From Shewanella sp. (GTDB lineage: Bacteria > Pseudomonadota > Gammaproteobacteria > Enterobacterales > Shewanellaceae), in NCBI GenBank assembly GCA_021462625.1, contig JAJNAU010000018.1:1-36243 (forward strand): a stretch of DNA of 36,243 nt. Direction: 5' to 3'. Shown here one piece after another: positions 36,143 to 36,243 of the stretch. A program made the translations under genes and the position numbers. The stretch's first letter is position 1; every line of letters starts with the position of its first letter. The notes beneath the pieces are model-generated. The model searched no databases and was not told the DNA's origin. It saw nothing but the letters and a program-made list of their open reading frames with translations.

Positions 36143-36227
36143 TGACAGCCCCATCTGCTTTGTTGCAGCTCTCGCTAACGACTCAGGCCATTAACGTCGA
36201 GCTACGTCGCGCATCTTGGGGCTGTCA
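36143..36227. repeat. 85-bp inverted-repeat element
   Basis: Eleven-base perfect inverted ends, TGACAGCCCCA (36143-36153) and TGGGGCTGTCA (36217-36227), enclose 63 bp with further partial complementarity (AGCTC near 36168, GAGCT near 36199) and an ACGTCG direct repeat (36194, 36204). It has no ORF of meaningful length. The form suggests a small interspersed repeat or a MITE-like unit; only one copy is in this window, so repetitiveness is inference. Confidence 0.5.
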
Positions 36228-36243
36228 TCACTTGCAGAGCAGG

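Overview
The window is a core housekeeping segment of a gammaproteobacterial chromosome. Gene content, gene order and protein lengths match the beta-, str-, S10-, spc- and alpha-operon super-cluster of Enterobacterales and Alteromonadales. The left flank murB-birA-coaA followed by tRNA-Thr/Tyr/Gly/Thr and tufB is, from memory, typical of Shewanella and close relatives. The genus is an inference. The class is clear from RpoB (1342 aa), RpoC (1404 aa), the two tuf genes, and the S10 and alpha leaders.

Layout. (1) 153-3084: murB and birA on +, meeting coaA on - tail to tail across 3 bp. (2) 3275-5030: a stringent-type promoter, four tRNAs (Thr-TGT, Tyr-GTA, Gly-TCC, Thr-GGT), a terminator-like hairpin, tufB and a strong terminator. 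(3) 5104-17270: secE-nusG, rplK-rplA, rplJ-rplL, rpoB-rpoC. Clear sigma70-type promoters precede secE, rplK and rplJ, and an attenuator-like array separates rplL from rpoB. (4) 17301-21830: the str operon rpsL-rpsG-fusA-tufA. (5) 21863-27141: the S10 operon rpsJ to rpsQ with a leader resembling the L4-controlled leader of E. coli. (6) 27166-35808: the spc genes rplN to rpmJ and the alpha genes rpsM to rplQ, ending in one strong terminator. (7) 35809-36243: no recognised gene; a weak coding-like remnant and an 85-bp inverted-repeat element.

Together these genes make the translation elongation factors, about half of the ribosomal proteins, core RNA polymerase (alpha, beta, beta'), the antitermination factor NusG, and the SecY/SecE translocon subunits. 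Control is mainly by growth-rate-responsive promoters and by ribosomal-protein feedback on mRNA leaders (L1, L10, S7, L4 and S4 type), whose sites can be located with varying confidence.

I found no undescribed multi-gene system. The points most worth a second look are the 1235-bp tuf repeat with 100% identity and different flanks, the terminator-like hairpin between the tRNAs and tufB, several strong intercistronic hairpins, and the small inverted-repeat element at the right edge.
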